A model generated the notes under the pieces. It was not told where the DNA came from and made no database searches. It saw nothing but the letters and a program-made list of their open reading frames with translations. This document shows, in pieces, positions 24,611-36,118 of a stretch of 64,000 nt of DNA (its first letter is position 1; the number at the start of each line of letters is the position of its first letter). The stretch is from Thalassotalea marina. GTDB taxonomy: Bacteria > Pseudomonadota > Gammaproteobacteria > Enterobacterales > Alteromonadaceae. The stretch covers positions 1-64,000 of the forward strand of contig NZ_BNCK01000008.1 of NCBI RefSeq assembly GCF_014656435.1. The letters are read 5' to 3'. Both the position numbers and the translations under genes were made by a program.

Positions 24611-25846
24611 ATGACTTCTTTACGTAAATTTTTAAAGCTCGAAGCATCTGCGGGTATTATTTTGATGTTCGCCACCTTGCTTGCTTTATTGGTGGCTAAT
24701 AGCCCATTGTCTGTGTATTACGAAATGCTAATAGGGATACCGGCAGGTGTTCATATTGGCGCAATTGCTATCGATAAACCGTTATTGCTCTGGATTAACG
24801 ACGGCCTAATGGCAGCGTTTTTCTTCCTGGTTGGTTTAGAGTTAAAACGTGAAATGTTAGAAGGGCAATTATCTAACCCTAACAATGTTGTGTTGCCTAT
24901 TATTGGCGCTGTTGGTGGTATGGTAATTCCTGCAGCTATCTATCTAGTCTTTAACTATAACGACAATGTTAATCGCATGGGCTGGGCAATTCCTGCTGCA
25001 ACTGATATAGCATTTGCTCTTGGTATTTTGGCCTTGTTAGGAAGGCGAGTCCCTACGTCATTAAAAATGTTTTTGGTCACGTTAGCCATTATTGATGACA
25101 TTGGCGCTATCCTAATTATTGCGTTGTTTTATAGTCAGGAAATTGCTCCCGTGCCGCTAGCTATCGCCTTAACCTGTTTAGGTGTATTGACGATGTTAAA
25201 CAAGCGAGGGGTGACCGATATTCCTGCTTATATGTTTGTTGGCGGAATATTGTGGGTATCACTGCTTAAATCAGGTGTACATGCAACCTTAGCCGGTGTC
25301 TTGCTAGCGTTTTTTATCCCAATGTGGGAAAGCAAACGCAAACAGTATTCACCAGTGAAACAATTAGAAAACAGTTTGCATTCATCAGTTGCCTTTGTCA
25401 TTTTACCGATATTTGCTTTTGCCAATGCTGGTATCGACCTAGGGGCAATAAGTGTTGATTCGTTAACACACCCTGTGACCTTAGGGATAGCTGCAGGTTT
25501 GTTTATTGGTAAACCGCTAGGGGTATTTGGTATTTGTTATTTGGCGATTAAGCTTAAGTTAGCCAAACTACCTAAGGGTATTACCTTATCGCAACTGGGC
25601 GGCGTCTCTATTTTATGTGGTGTTGGTTTTACCATGAGTTTATTTATCGGGTCGTTAGCGTTTGAAACGACGGGTAATAATCAAATAGTAGATGAACGAC
25701 TAGGTATCCTTGTTGCGTCAATACTGTCTGCGTTAATTGGTTTTTTCTGGTTGAAAGCTTCATTGCCTGACAAAATAAAAGTCAGACGATTTAGAATGAT
25801 GTCACATTTGATCCAAATGCGTAGCGAACGTGTTAGTGGCAGGTAA
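24611..25846 (+). CDS. nhaA: Na+/H+ antiporter NhaA
   Basis: A 411-residue membrane antiporter exchanging protons for sodium (or lithium), with about 12 helices. The ion site is visible as TDIAFALGILALLGRR and the Asp pair in IIDDIGAILIIALFYS; other family segments are DGLMAAFFFLVGLELKRE and CGVGFTMSLFIGSLAF. Length fits (E. coli 388) with a slightly longer basic C-terminus. nhaR is divergent upstream, so sodium-responsive activation is likely. Confidence 0.93.
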   Translation: MTSLRKFLKLEASAGIILMFATLLALLVANSPLSVYYEMLIGIPAGVHIGAIAIDKPLLLWINDGLMAAFFFLVGLELKREMLEGQLSNPNNVVLPIIGAVGGMVIPAAIYLVFNYNDNVNRMGWAIPAATDIAFALGILALLGRRVPTSLKMFLVTLAIIDDIGAILIIALFYSQEIAPVPLAIALTCLGVLTMLNKRGVTDIPAYMFVGGILWVSLLKSGVHATLAGVLLAFFIPMWESKRKQYSPVKQLENSLHSSVAFVILPIFAFANAGIDLGAISVDSLTHPVTLGIAAGLFIGKPLGVFGICYLAIKLKLAKLPKGITLSQLGGVSILCGVGFTMSLFIGSLAFETTGNNQIVDERLGILVASILSALIGFFWLKASLPDKIKVRRFRMMSHLIQMRSERVSGR

Positions 25847-25868
25847 TAATTATCCCTAACTAAATGTT

Positions 25869-25900
25869 TGAAGGTAATGGCTGTTTGGTCATTACCTTCA
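25869..25900. terminator. Hairpin after nhaA, possible terminator
   Basis: An 11-bp perfect stem (TGAAGGTAATG / CATTACCTTCA) with a 10-nt loop lies 23 bp after the nhaA stop. No T-run follows, so it may stabilise the transcript end rather than terminate. Confidence 0.45.
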
Positions 25901-25978
25901 CATTAAATGCAAAATACTCTTTGATAAATTTTGTACTTTTCTGTTTAATGTTGCGATTATTTTTGAAAGTACAAAACC

Positions 25979-27991
25979 ATGCTGTTTCTTATTGTTATAT
26001 TCCTCGCAGCCTTTTTGCTGTTTCAGGTCCAACCGCTAATTGCTAAACAAATCCTGCCTTATTTTGGCGGAGGCTCGTCAGTTTGGACAACCTGTATGTT
26101 GTTTTTCCAAGGAACTCTGTTACTTGGGTACGGTTATAGTCACTTAATTGCTAAGTACTTACCTGTTAGGAAACAGCTTTTCTGTCATGCCTCATTGCTG
26201 GTCTTGTCTCTGTTATTACTGCCCATTGGCTATGAAGCGTTATCGAGTGAAGCAAGCCAGTCGCCGCTTACCGATATTTTACTGATCTTGTTTCTAAGTG
26301 TCGGCGTGCCATATTTTACTTTATCGGCAACGGCACCTTTGGTGCAAAAATGGTTTGCTTTGGTTAATGAAGGAAAATCACCGTATTTTCTCTATTCTTG
26401 GTCAAATGCCGCTTCCTTGTTGGCATTGCTTTCATTTCCTTTTGTTATTGAGCCAGTCTTATCTTCTAGTACTCAAAATGTTACCTGGTCACTAGTTTAT
26501 GCTGTGTTTGTTGCTGCGTTTTTATCTATGTTGTGGCAAATAAGTAAAAGCGAGAAATTTAATCAAGTGAAATCAGCGGAACAAGCAGGTTCAACGGTTA
26601 AGCTTTCATCGTTTTTATTTTGGTTTGGTTATTCTGCATTAGGGGTGATTTTCCTCGTGGCAACTACCAATGCAATTACCCAAAATGTGGCACCTATTCC
26701 ATTTTTATGGATATTACCTTTATGTTTGTATTTGCTGTCTTTTATCGTCTGCTTCCATCATGAAAAATGGTACGTACGTTGGTATTGGTTGGCGTTTTTA
26801 GCCTTGTGTTCTGCCATTGCCATCTTCCTTTTCTTTATCGGCGCACAGTTTGATTTTATCACTCAATTAGTGCTTTTTAGCTGTGTATTATTTACAGCCT
26901 GTATGGTGTGTCATGGTGAGCTAGCTAAAGCAAAACCTGACGCTAGCCAATTGACGCCATTTTATTTAACGATGTCGTTTGGTGGTTTTGCTGGCTCAGT
27001 GTTTATTGCATTAATTGCCCCACAAATTTGGACGCAGTTCCTTGAATTTCCTCTAGCATTTATTGTGTTATTTGCCTTGATTGCTGTGCACCAATTTAAC
27101 CAACAAGGCATGAAAAAGCTGCCAGTGGTAAGCTTTGTCATTGCCGGTTTAATTTCCGCACTTTTTGTGACACTTAACAGTGCTTATCAACAAACCGATA
27201 TTTATCAAGAGCGTAATTTCTTTGGTGTGTTAAGTGTTAAAGAAGTAGAAATACAAGGGGAAATGGAGCGCCGTTTAATTGATGGTACAACGTCTCATGG
27301 CACTCAATATGTTGATAAGAATAAACATCATATCCCGTTGAGTTATTTTAGGGCGGGAACTGGTGGCGCACTCGCCATCCAAACAGCACAACAAAATGGT
27401 GCTATTAATGCCGGTTTTATCGGTTTGGGTGCTGGTGCACTTGCTGCTTATGGCAAAGCTGGTGATACCTTTACTTTTTATGAATTAAACCCTTCAGTAA
27501 TTAACGCGGCAAACAATTATTTTACCTTTTTGTCTGGCAGCAAAGCTGACGTAAAAGTGATCGAAGGTGACGCTAGATTGTCTTTGGCATCATTATCAAA
27601 TTCTGACTTTAAACCTCTAGATCTGTTAGTGCTTGATGCGTTTTCTGGTGACAGTATTCCTCAGCATTTAATTACGGTGGAAGCCATCAAACTGTATCAG
27701 AAGCTAGTAAAAGAGCAGGGCATATTGGCGTTTCATATCTCAAATAGCCACTTACATCTGTTACCGCTAATGGTGGGCTTATCGAAAGAACTTGGTTATG
27801 AACTGATGTATTTTAGAACCAAGGCCGATTATGAAGGGCAACATGATACCGATTGGGTGTGGATGACCAACAACCCTGCAGTCATCAACTCAGCAAAATT
27901 AAAACTGACTCAAACACCTGTTAATGTACCCAAAGACAAACAGGTCATATGGACAGACGACTTCAGTCACTTGTTATCTCTGTTAAAATAA
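25979..27991 (+). CDS. Fused membrane protein/spermidine synthase-like methyltransferase-fold protein
   Basis: A 670-residue fusion. About residues 1-410 hold roughly 10-12 membrane helices starting FLLFQVQPLIAKQILPYFGG; the rest is a spermidine synthase-like Rossmann domain with FIGLGAGALAAYGKAGD, an acidic nucleotide-binding YELNPSV segment, IEGDARLSL and LVLDAFSGDSIPQHL. Relatives are annotated as fused MFS/spermidine synthase; biochemical function is mostly unknown. The core helix fold is intact but the substrate-site signature of true polyamine synthases is not obvious, so polyamine synthesis should not be assumed. Single gene with a strong terminator. Confidence 0.75.
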   Translation: MLFLIVIFLAAFLLFQVQPLIAKQILPYFGGGSSVWTTCMLFFQGTLLLGYGYSHLIAKYLPVRKQLFCHASLLVLSLLLLPIGYEALSSEASQSPLTDILLILFLSVGVPYFTLSATAPLVQKWFALVNEGKSPYFLYSWSNAASLLALLSFPFVIEPVLSSSTQNVTWSLVYAVFVAAFLSMLWQISKSEKFNQVKSAEQAGSTVKLSSFLFWFGYSALGVIFLVATTNAITQNVAPIPFLWILPLCLYLLSFIVCFHHEKWYVRWYWLAFLALCSAIAIFLFFIGAQFDFITQLVLFSCVLFTACMVCHGELAKAKPDASQLTPFYLTMSFGGFAGSVFIALIAPQIWTQFLEFPLAFIVLFALIAVHQFNQQGMKKLPVVSFVIAGLISALFVTLNSAYQQTDIYQERNFFGVLSVKEVEIQGEMERRLIDGTTSHGTQYVDKNKHHIPLSYFRAGTGGALAIQTAQQNGAINAGFIGLGAGALAAYGKAGDTFTFYELNPSVINAANNYFTFLSGSKADVKVIEGDARLSLASLSNSDFKPLDLLVLDAFSGDSIPQHLITVEAIKLYQKLVKEQGILAFHISNSHLHLLPLMVGLSKELGYELMYFRTKADYEGQHDTDWVWMTNNPAVINSAKLKLTQTPVNVPKDKQVIWTDDFSHLLSLLK

Positions 27992-27999
27992 CTTCAGAT

Positions 28000-28027
28000 A
28001 AAGCGCCGTTAACGGCGCTTTATTTTT
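28000..28027 (+). terminator. Rho-independent terminator
   Basis: The 22-bp palindrome AAAGCGCCGTT/AACGGCGCTTT (28000-28021) followed by ATTTTT ends the membrane/spermidine synthase-like gene. Confidence 0.9.
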
Positions 28028-28214
28028 CCTACAATTTTTAGTGTTTTATCAACATTGCTCTTTTGAACAAATCTCACCTATTCTTAATACTTTACTGCAA
28101 CTTAATTTAATAATGGCAGTGAGTAATCGATTTATCAGTTTTATTCGTATATTAGCCCTAGATCGAATTTTGCTTGTACAAGCCTGATTCTAGACGCACA
28201 AAGTAAAGGAGTAA

Positions 28215-30365
<2,151 letters not shown>

Positions 30366-30379
30366 GTTAAGAAAAACAG

Positions 30380-30403
30380 GGGCTAAGCTTGCTTAGCCCT
30401 TTA
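30380..30403 (+). terminator. Terminator after katG
   Basis: GGGCTAAGC/GCTTAGCCC forms a 9-bp stem with a 2-nt loop, followed by a short T-rich tract. It lies between katG and the convergent gloA. Confidence 0.8.
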
Positions 30404-30426
30404 ACAACTTTACTTCTTTGATGCCT

Positions 30427-30846
30427 TTACCAAGTGCCAGTATTTTCCATACTGACCCACGGCTCTTGTGGTGCTAACGCTTCGCCTTTTTGTAATAGCT
30501 CAACGGAAATGCCATCTGGCGATTTAATAAATGCCATACGACCACAACGTGGTGGACGGTTAATAACCACACCTTTATCCATTAATGATTGGCAAAGTGC
30601 GTAAATATCATCAACTTCATAAGCAACATGACCAAAATTACGCCCAGCAGTGTAAACTTCGTCTGAATCCCAGTTATGGGTTAGTTCTATTTCTGGTGCG
30701 CCAGGTTCAGTTGCTAAAAAGATCAAAGTAAATTTACCTTCTGGCACGTCATAGCGGTTGGTTTCAACTAAGCCTAGTTTATTTACAAAAAAATCTAATG
30801 ACGCATCAACGTCGGAAACGCGGATCATGGTATGTAAGAATTTCAT
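30427..30846 (-). CDS. gloA: Lactoylglutathione lyase (glyoxalase I)
   Basis: A 139-residue vicinal-oxygen-chelate enzyme that isomerises the methylglyoxal-glutathione hemithioacetal to S-lactoylglutathione. The four metal ligands of GloA can be placed: His5 (FLHTMIRV), Glu in EIELTHNW, His in FGHVAYEV and Glu in [11 protein letters not shown] 30846 gives the standard N-terminus; an upstream in-frame ATG (30888) would add 14 unlikely residues. Single gene, convergent with katG. Confidence 0.92.
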   Translation of the reverse strand: MKFLHTMIRVSDVDASLDFFVNKLGLVETNRYDVPEGKFTLIFLATEPGAPEIELTHNWDSDEVYTAGRNFGHVAYEVDDIYALCQSLMDKGVVINRPPRCGRMAFIKSPDGISVELLQKGEALAPQEPWVSMENTGTW

Positions 30847-31163
30847 GGTAGCCCTTAATCTAGCAAAACAAATTATGTGAACATACACCTCTTTTATTTT
30901 TGCCCTAACTTAAAAGAGGTAATTAACTTTTCTGTCGCCAAGCACTTATTAACAAAACGATGATTGGAAAATATAGCGACCAACGGTTTTATCATATCAA
31001 TAAGACATAACAACACGCTCTAATATCATTCACTAACATATGGCCAAAACATCAAGTTTAAAGGTTCATCTTATGTAGGTTTAATAACAAAAGCCTTAGT
31101 ATAGATATTTTATTGAAATTAATTGTAGACAAAATAACCACTTTAAATTACCTTCATTAAATA

Positions 31164-31177
31164 ACTGACTGGTCAGT
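31164..31177. promoter_or_regulatory. Candidate TetR-family operator
   Basis: An inverted repeat, ACTGAC-TG-GTCAGT, ends 11 bp before the start of the TetR-family gene. TGACTGG/GTCAGTCA-type sites are common for AcrR/TetR regulators, and the position suggests autoregulation of the whole efflux operon. Confidence 0.75.
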
Positions 31178-31188
31178 CATTTAAGGTT

Positions 31189-31827
31189 GTGGTAGTGCAA
31201 ACAAAAACAAGAGCAATTTCAGAGCGCGATAAAGAGAAGCGCAAACAAGTGATATTAATGGCTGCGTTAGAGCAGTTTTATCTACAGGGTTTTAAAGCAA
31301 CTCGTATGGATGATATTGCTAATATGGCAGGAGTGTCTAAAGGCACCTTATATCTTTATTTCAAAACCAAGGAAGAATTATTCCAAGCCATTATCGAGCA
31401 AGTAGCGTTACCTAAATTAGGTGAATTAACCCAACTTCTTGAGCAATCGCCATCGGTTAAACAAGGGTTGAGCAATATGTTCAACTTTCTGCCTAAGGTT
31501 ATCCTTTATAGCCCTTTGCCTAAGCTTATCAAGGTGATCATCAGTGATTCATTTGCTTTTCCAGAAGTTGCACAAAATTACCGTGAGCAAGTGATTGAAA
31601 AAGGTTTGATGGCATTAACAAAATTGTTAGATAAAGGTAATACCAACAAAGAAATTAACGTTGAAAATAGCAAAGTAATGGCACGGTTAGTGATCGCGCC
31701 GGTAATTTTTTCTGTGATTTGGTATGTGATTTTAAATGGCGATAACAAAAGTGAAAACGATATTAACGCGCTGTTTCAACAGCACTTGCGTAATATGTTC
31801 TGTTCGCTTGGCATTAAGGAAAATTAA
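31189..31827 (+). CDS. TetR/AcrR-family transcriptional repressor
   Basis: A 212-residue regulator with the TetR helix-turn-helix at residues about 15-62 (GFKATRMDDIANMAGVSKGTLYLYFKTKEELF) shown here only in part as MDDIANMAGVSKGTLYLYF. The C-terminal ligand domain is family-typical and unassigned. The start is GTG 31189 without a strong ribosome binding site. It is directly followed (no gap) by the membrane-fusion lipoprotein gene, so it heads the efflux operon, resembling E. coli cecR-ybhGFSR. Its ligand is probably a toxic compound exported by the pump. Confidence 0.85.
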   Translation: MVVQTKTRAISERDKEKRKQVILMAALEQFYLQGFKATRMDDIANMAGVSKGTLYLYFKTKEELFQAIIEQVALPKLGELTQLLEQSPSVKQGLSNMFNFLPKVILYSPLPKLIKVIISDSFAFPEVAQNYREQVIEKGLMALTKLLDKGNTNKEINVENSKVMARLVIAPVIFSVIWYVILNGDNKSENDINALFQQHLRNMFCSLGIKEN

Positions 31828-32766
31828 ATGAAATATGTCACGTTAAGCGTCTGTTTACTGCTGGTTGCTTGTAGTGAACAAACACAAGAAAAGCCAACAT
31901 ACTCTGGCTACATTGAAGGTGAGTATAGCTACGCAATAACACCACAAGATGGCTTTATTGAAGAATTATTAGTGGATGAAGGTGACAAACTCCTTGCCTC
32001 ACAGCCAATTGCTCAGCTAGATCAATCATTGCAAGCGCTGCAAATAAAGCAACTTTCAAATGAGCTGAAAAGCCAATCTTATCTAGTCGATGATATGAAA
32101 CATGGCGCGAGAGCGGAGGAAATTGCGGTAGTGAACAGTCAAATGTTAGCACTTCAAGAAGAGTTAAAGCTGGTAGAAAAAAATATCACTAGAACCAAAG
32201 AGCTCATCACGAAAGCGTTAAGCAGTCAAAATGAATTAGATTTGTTGTTAACTAAAAAAGATGTTCTTAAGCGACAAATTCAAAGTTATCACTCTCAAAT
32301 TGCCGCATTAAAACTGCCTGCTAGAGAGTTAGCAACCTTAGCACAAAGTGAGCTTTATTTGGCCAAACAAGCCAAGTTAAATCAGCAGCAATGGCTGAAT
32401 GACCAACGTAACATAGTATCGCCTTCGGCTGGCTCGGTAAGCCAAGTTTTTTATCGTCAACGAGAGTTTGTTAAAGCAGGCACACCGATTTTATCTGTTT
32501 TATTGGATGATATTAAAAAGGTGCGTTTTACCGTACCACAAAGTGACTTAGCCAGCTTTCAATTGGGGGAAACGGTTTGGGTTAATCAAGATAAAACAGA
32601 AAACCCTATTAAAGCTAAAATTTCCTTTATTGCTAAAAAGGCGGAATTTACCCCGCCTGTACTTTATGGGCCGAGGGTGCGAGATAAGCTAGTGTTTACC
32701 GTTGAGGCTGAAATGGAAAACAATTTGTTAAATATTGGTCAGCCGGTAGATGTGTATGTCGAGTAG
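31828..32766 (+). CDS. HlyD-family periplasmic adaptor lipoprotein of an ABC exporter
   Basis: A 312-residue membrane-fusion protein linking inner-membrane ABC exporter and outer-membrane channel. The N-terminus is a lipoprotein signal (LLLVACSEQ, lipobox Cys near residue 15). Residues about 25-60 are the first biotinyl-like half (DGFIEELLVDEGDKLLASQP), about 65-180 form the coiled-coil hairpin, and the second half follows (SPSAGSVSQVFYRQREFVKAG). It matches the YbhG type. It overlaps the ATPase gene by 17 bp. Confidence 0.85.
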   Translation: MKYVTLSVCLLLVACSEQTQEKPTYSGYIEGEYSYAITPQDGFIEELLVDEGDKLLASQPIAQLDQSLQALQIKQLSNELKSQSYLVDDMKHGARAEEIAVVNSQMLALQEELKLVEKNITRTKELITKALSSQNELDLLLTKKDVLKRQIQSYHSQIAALKLPARELATLAQSELYLAKQAKLNQQQWLNDQRNIVSPSAGSVSQVFYRQREFVKAGTPILSVLLDDIKKVRFTVPQSDLASFQLGETVWVNQDKTENPIKAKISFIAKKAEFTPPVLYGPRVRDKLVFTVEAEMENNLLNIGQPVDVYVE

Positions 32767-33688
32767 TGAATTAGCTATATCGGTGCGTGGTTTAACCAAA
32801 CGTTTTGGTAAAACTGAGGTGGTAAGTCAAGTTAGCATTGACATGCCAAAAGGGCAGGTTTGGGGATTTTTAGGCCCTAACGGCTCAGGAAAAACCACGA
32901 CAATTCGCATGATCTGTGGTTTGTTAAAACCTTCAGAAGGACAAGGGGAATGTCTAGGATTAGATATTTTACGTGATAGTGAAAAAATTAAGCTGCAAAC
33001 TGGCTACATGACACAAAAATTCTCATTCTGGGAAGATCTCACCATTAAAGAAAACTTAGATTTTGTTGCCCGCATGTATCACTTAGCCAATAGAAGTGAA
33101 CTAGTTGATAACACGTTAAAAAATTTAGGCTTGTTTCATCGTAAAAACCAGCTTGCTGGCGCGTTATCTGGTGGCTGGAAACAAAGGTTAGCACTTGCTG
33201 CGGTGACCATGCACAAACCTAAGCTGTTGTTGTTAGATGAACCCACTGCTGGGGTAGATCCGCAAGCACGACGAGAATTTTGGCGCGAAATCCATACCTT
33301 AGCAAACCACGGTATGACAGTGTTAGTCTCCACACATTATATGGATGAGGCGGAGCGTTGTGATTCAATTGTTTATTTAGCTAATGGCAAGTTAATCACC
33401 CAGGGTAGTGTTGCCCAAGTGACCAAAGGATCTCAATTAGTAACCTATCGCGCTGATGAGCCCAATGTGCGTGCTATTAGCGAGGCTCTAAATCAAGAAG
33501 ATGGCGTAGAGTTCGCCGCATTTTTTGGTTCGGCAATTCACGTTAGTGGGACTAATCAAGCGCTGTTAAACCAAGTATTACAGTCACCGCCTTATAACCA
33601 ATTGACTTGGCATCAGGTCAAGCCAAGTCTTGAAGATGTTTTTATTTCACTGATGACAAGAAGTGGCTTAGATTTGAGGCAACATTAA
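32750..33688 (+). CDS. ABC exporter ATP-binding protein (YbhF/DrrA-like)
   Basis: A 312-residue ATPase with one nucleotide-binding domain: Walker A GPNGSGKTTT (about residue 39), Q-loop in YMTQKFSFWEDL, signature LSGGWKQRLALA, Walker B LLLLDEPTAGVD and switch His in VSTHYMDEAE. The C-terminal extension resembles DrrA-type drug exporters. E. coli YbhF has two such domains, so this is a single-domain version. It overlaps the adaptor gene and shares TAATG with the permease gene. ATG 32756 is an alternative start two codons in. Confidence 0.88.
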   Translation: MCMSSSELAISVRGLTKRFGKTEVVSQVSIDMPKGQVWGFLGPNGSGKTTTIRMICGLLKPSEGQGECLGLDILRDSEKIKLQTGYMTQKFSFWEDLTIKENLDFVARMYHLANRSELVDNTLKNLGLFHRKNQLAGALSGGWKQRLALAAVTMHKPKLLLLDEPTAGVDPQARREFWREIHTLANHGMTVLVSTHYMDEAERCDSIVYLANGKLITQGSVAQVTKGSQLVTYRADEPNVRAISEALNQEDGVEFAAFFGSAIHVSGTNQALLNQVLQSPPYNQLTWHQVKPSLEDVFISLMTRSGLDLRQH

Positions 33689-34815
33689 TGCAATACTTAA
33701 TTCGAACATGGGCCATTTTAGTTAAAGAGCTGATCCAAATGCGCAGAGATCGTATGACCTTTGCGATGATGATAGGTATTCCTATTATTCAATTGGTACT
33801 ATTTGGGTACGCCATTAATACTGACCCTAAAAGTTTGCCAACAGCAATTTATGCGGAAGAAAACACAGAGTTTACGCGTGCTATGTTGAAGGGGTTTGAA
33901 AACTCAGGTTATTACCAGTTTACCCAACAAGTACAAAGCTACCAGCAAGCTGAAGCTATGCTTAGTCGAGGTGAAGTTTCCTTTGTTATTTATATACCTA
34001 AAGGATTTACTCGCCAGTTGGTTAAGCAACAAATGCCTCAAGTGTTAATTGAAGCTGATGCGTCAGATCCGTCGGCATCATCCAATGCAATTAGCCGAGT
34101 AAAAGATATCATCGCTCAAAGTATTGCACCGTTATCTGTTGGCGCGTTGTCTTATCTTAAGCAAAAGCCCCAAGCGATTGACGTTGTTATTCACAACAAA
34201 TATAACCCAGAAAATATTACCCAGTTCAATATTGTCCCTGGGCTACTTGGCGTTATCTTGACCATGACAGGTGTGATGATCACCTCGATGGCCATGACCA
34301 GAGAAAGTGAAAAAGGCAATTTAGAAAATATTTTAGCCATGCCAGCAAAGCCGTTTGAAGTGATGTTAGGTAAAATATTGCCATACGTTTTGGTGGGTTT
34401 AGTGCAAACCGTGGTGATTTTACTAGCCGCCAAATATTTGTTTGCCGTGCCGTTTCAAGGTAGTTTTAACCTGCTTGTATTGGCGGTATTGGTTTTTATT
34501 ATTGCTAACCTATGTTTAGGGTTTACCTTCTCAACTATTGCCAAAACTCAAATGCAAGCGATGCAAATGACTTTCTTCTTTTTTCTACCGTCAATTTTAC
34601 TTTCTGGCTTTATGTTTCCATTTCGTGGCATGCCAGTGTGGGCGCAATACATTGGGGAAGTGCTGCCATTAACGCATTTTCTTAGAATTGTCCGTGGCAT
34701 TATGCTTAAAGGTGCGCCATTTGCTCAGCTAACGCATGAGTTCTTCGCTATGTTATTGTTCATTCTAGTGGTGGGCTGTTTGGCCATTTTACGTTATCGC
34801 AGAACCTTAGATTAA
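33688..34815 (+). CDS. ABC-2 type permease of the exporter
   Basis: A 375-residue ABC-2 permease: one N-terminal helix (about 24-42), a large periplasmic region to about residue 175, then five helices ending near residue 370. The family segment MTRESEKGNLENILAMP precedes helix 3, and GLLGVILTMTGVMITSMAM is helix 2. Likely acts as a homodimer, since there is only one permease gene where E. coli has ybhS and ybhR. Substrate unknown; drugs or toxic organic compounds are plausible. Last gene of the operon. Confidence 0.85.
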   Translation: MQYLIRTWAILVKELIQMRRDRMTFAMMIGIPIIQLVLFGYAINTDPKSLPTAIYAEENTEFTRAMLKGFENSGYYQFTQQVQSYQQAEAMLSRGEVSFVIYIPKGFTRQLVKQQMPQVLIEADASDPSASSNAISRVKDIIAQSIAPLSVGALSYLKQKPQAIDVVIHNKYNPENITQFNIVPGLLGVILTMTGVMITSMAMTRESEKGNLENILAMPAKPFEVMLGKILPYVLVGLVQTVVILLAAKYLFAVPFQGSFNLLVLAVLVFIIANLCLGFTFSTIAKTQMQAMQMTFFFFLPSILLSGFMFPFRGMPVWAQYIGEVLPLTHFLRIVRGIMLKGAPFAQLTHEFFAMLLFILVVGCLAILRYRRTLD

Positions 34816-35231
34816 TCATCCAAATTAATATTTACCACGTAAATACAACGGACAAATCAAACGCAAATTGTCTAGCATTGTTTAGCAGCTAGTTATGTAT
34901 CAAATACGCGATTGTTGATTAATCGTAGCTGTTTTAACTGATTTAAGGGTTTCAGTTTTCGCTGTGCAGGCAGGCTCAATTCTCATGAAATGTGTTTGTT
35001 TTATTTGTTGCTGCTATTGTTATATACCAATTTTTGTAGCCAGCCAATGAATAATATTGGTGGTAATTTACTGATCCAAAAACTATTTTCGAAAAGTTGA
35101 GAAGTTAGAGGGAATTAACCACCCGCTCATAATATTTTAAAGTACCAACCTAAAGTTGCCCTCTATTAAAATAGGCAAGTTTAGAAGTGTTTGCTTAGTT
35201 AGTTAAAATTTAGAAGGAGCTTAACTAACTT
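34816..35231. other. Intergenic region with a terminator-like hairpin
   Basis: No gene is supported here. AGTTAGTTAA (35197-35206) pairs with TTAACTAACT (35221-35230) as a 10-bp stem, followed by TTTATT on the plus strand, a possible terminator next to the nth fragment. ATACCAATTTTTG near 35025 recalls one end of the MITE-like element, but no partner end was found. Confidence 0.5.
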
Positions 35232-35300
35232 TTATTCGAGCTTTTCCTTAAACTCTCATAAATTTTCAATGATGCAAGCTCCCATTTAGGCTCACGTGCA
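35232..35300 (-). pseudogene. Decayed copy of the 3' end of nth (endonuclease III)
   Basis: About 51 bp matches the 3' end of the intact nth gene (38405-38465) at roughly 44 positions, in the same orientation, with a 1-nt deletion and a nearby 6-nt gap. It covers the codons of the C-terminal Fe-S region (KPKCGACIIEDLCEFKEK); the deletion shifts the frame and one Cys codon is now TGA. The intact gene lies 3.1 kb away, and everything between is foreign to nth. This looks like a displaced original gene end next to an insertion. Confidence 0.6.
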
Positions 35301-35640
35301 AATCTATCAAATTTATTAGCTATAAATTTTTAATTGTTTGATTCTATTTTTATTTTTTGGGGCTTTATTCTGCAGGCTTATTTCACTATGCCTTCTTCAC
35401 TCAAAAACTAAAAAGAGTGGTTATTAAATTAAATTGAGTAAAGTCGCTTGTTAAAACAATACAAACTTATGTGTTTAACGTTCAGATTTTAAATGAAATC
35501 ATTTTAGTGAATATACTAAAACTAGGGTTTGAATTCCAAAGGGACGGCTTAATTAAAAAAATATTTAGCCAATATGACACAATCGTGTTTTATCACCGAC
35601 TAATTAAATATCTATCCAAAAGGCAAAATGCAGATATCAG
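35301..35640. other. AT-rich intergenic region before the ECF sigma gene
   Basis: Very AT-rich. A 64-codon open frame (35471-35665, GTG start) overlaps the sigma gene start, has no ribosome binding site and looks fortuitous. No promoter motif could be fixed; a self-activated ECF promoter would be expected here. Confidence 0.4.
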
Positions 35641-36117
35641 ATGCGTAAAGAATTCGAACAAATGATCATCAATAACCAAGGACGGATCAGGTATATAGCG
35701 TCTAGGTATAGTCATGAAGGCGAATTTGATGATATGTATCAAGAAATATTGCTGCAACTTTGGAGAAGTTTTGAGTCTTTTAGTGGTGAGTCAAAACAAG
35801 AAACATGGGTATATAAAGTGGCACTAAATACAGCCTGCACATTTGCTCGTGTGGCAATAAAGATAAAAGAGATTAAACAATCTCCGTTACACCAATCTAT
35901 TCAAGAGCTTCTGCCACCGCAAGAAAATTGTCAGGCCGACATTCTAAATCGCTTTATGGATAGTTTAAGTGACACAGACGCAAGTTTGCTGATGATGTAC
36001 CTAGATGGTCTTTCGTCGGACGACAGCGCTAAGGTGCTTGGTATAAGTTCCAATGCCGTTAGATCGCGCATAAAGCGCATTAAAAATGAATTTGAAAGCA
36101 AGTACATAGGAGATTGA
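35641..36117 (+). CDS. ECF-type RNA polymerase sigma factor
   Basis: A 158-residue extracytoplasmic-function sigma factor: region 2 at about residues 8-70 (YSHEGEFDDMYQEILLQLWRS, given here as EFDDMYQEILLQLWRSF), and region 4 at about 100-155 with the helix-turn-helix SSDDSAKVLGISSNAVRSRI. It would redirect RNA polymerase to a small regulon. ATG 35641 has only a weak ribosome binding site. The next gene, a membrane protein, starts 1 bp after its stop, the normal layout for a sigma/anti-sigma pair. Confidence 0.85.
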   Translation: MRKEFEQMIINNQGRIRYIASRYSHEGEFDDMYQEILLQLWRSFESFSGESKQETWVYKVALNTACTFARVAIKIKEIKQSPLHQSIQELLPPQENCQADILNRFMDSLSDTDASLLMMYLDGLSSDDSAKVLGISSNAVRSRIKRIKNEFESKYIGD

Positions 36118-36118
36118 T

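Noticed and set aside
35020-35070. Another copy of the MITE-like element (ATACCAATTTTTG)
   Set aside because: Only about 8 bp match and no inverted partner end was found.
35471-35665. 64-codon open frame with GTG start before the ECF sigma gene
   Set aside because: No ribosome binding site, AT-driven composition, overlaps the sigma gene start, no family resemblance.
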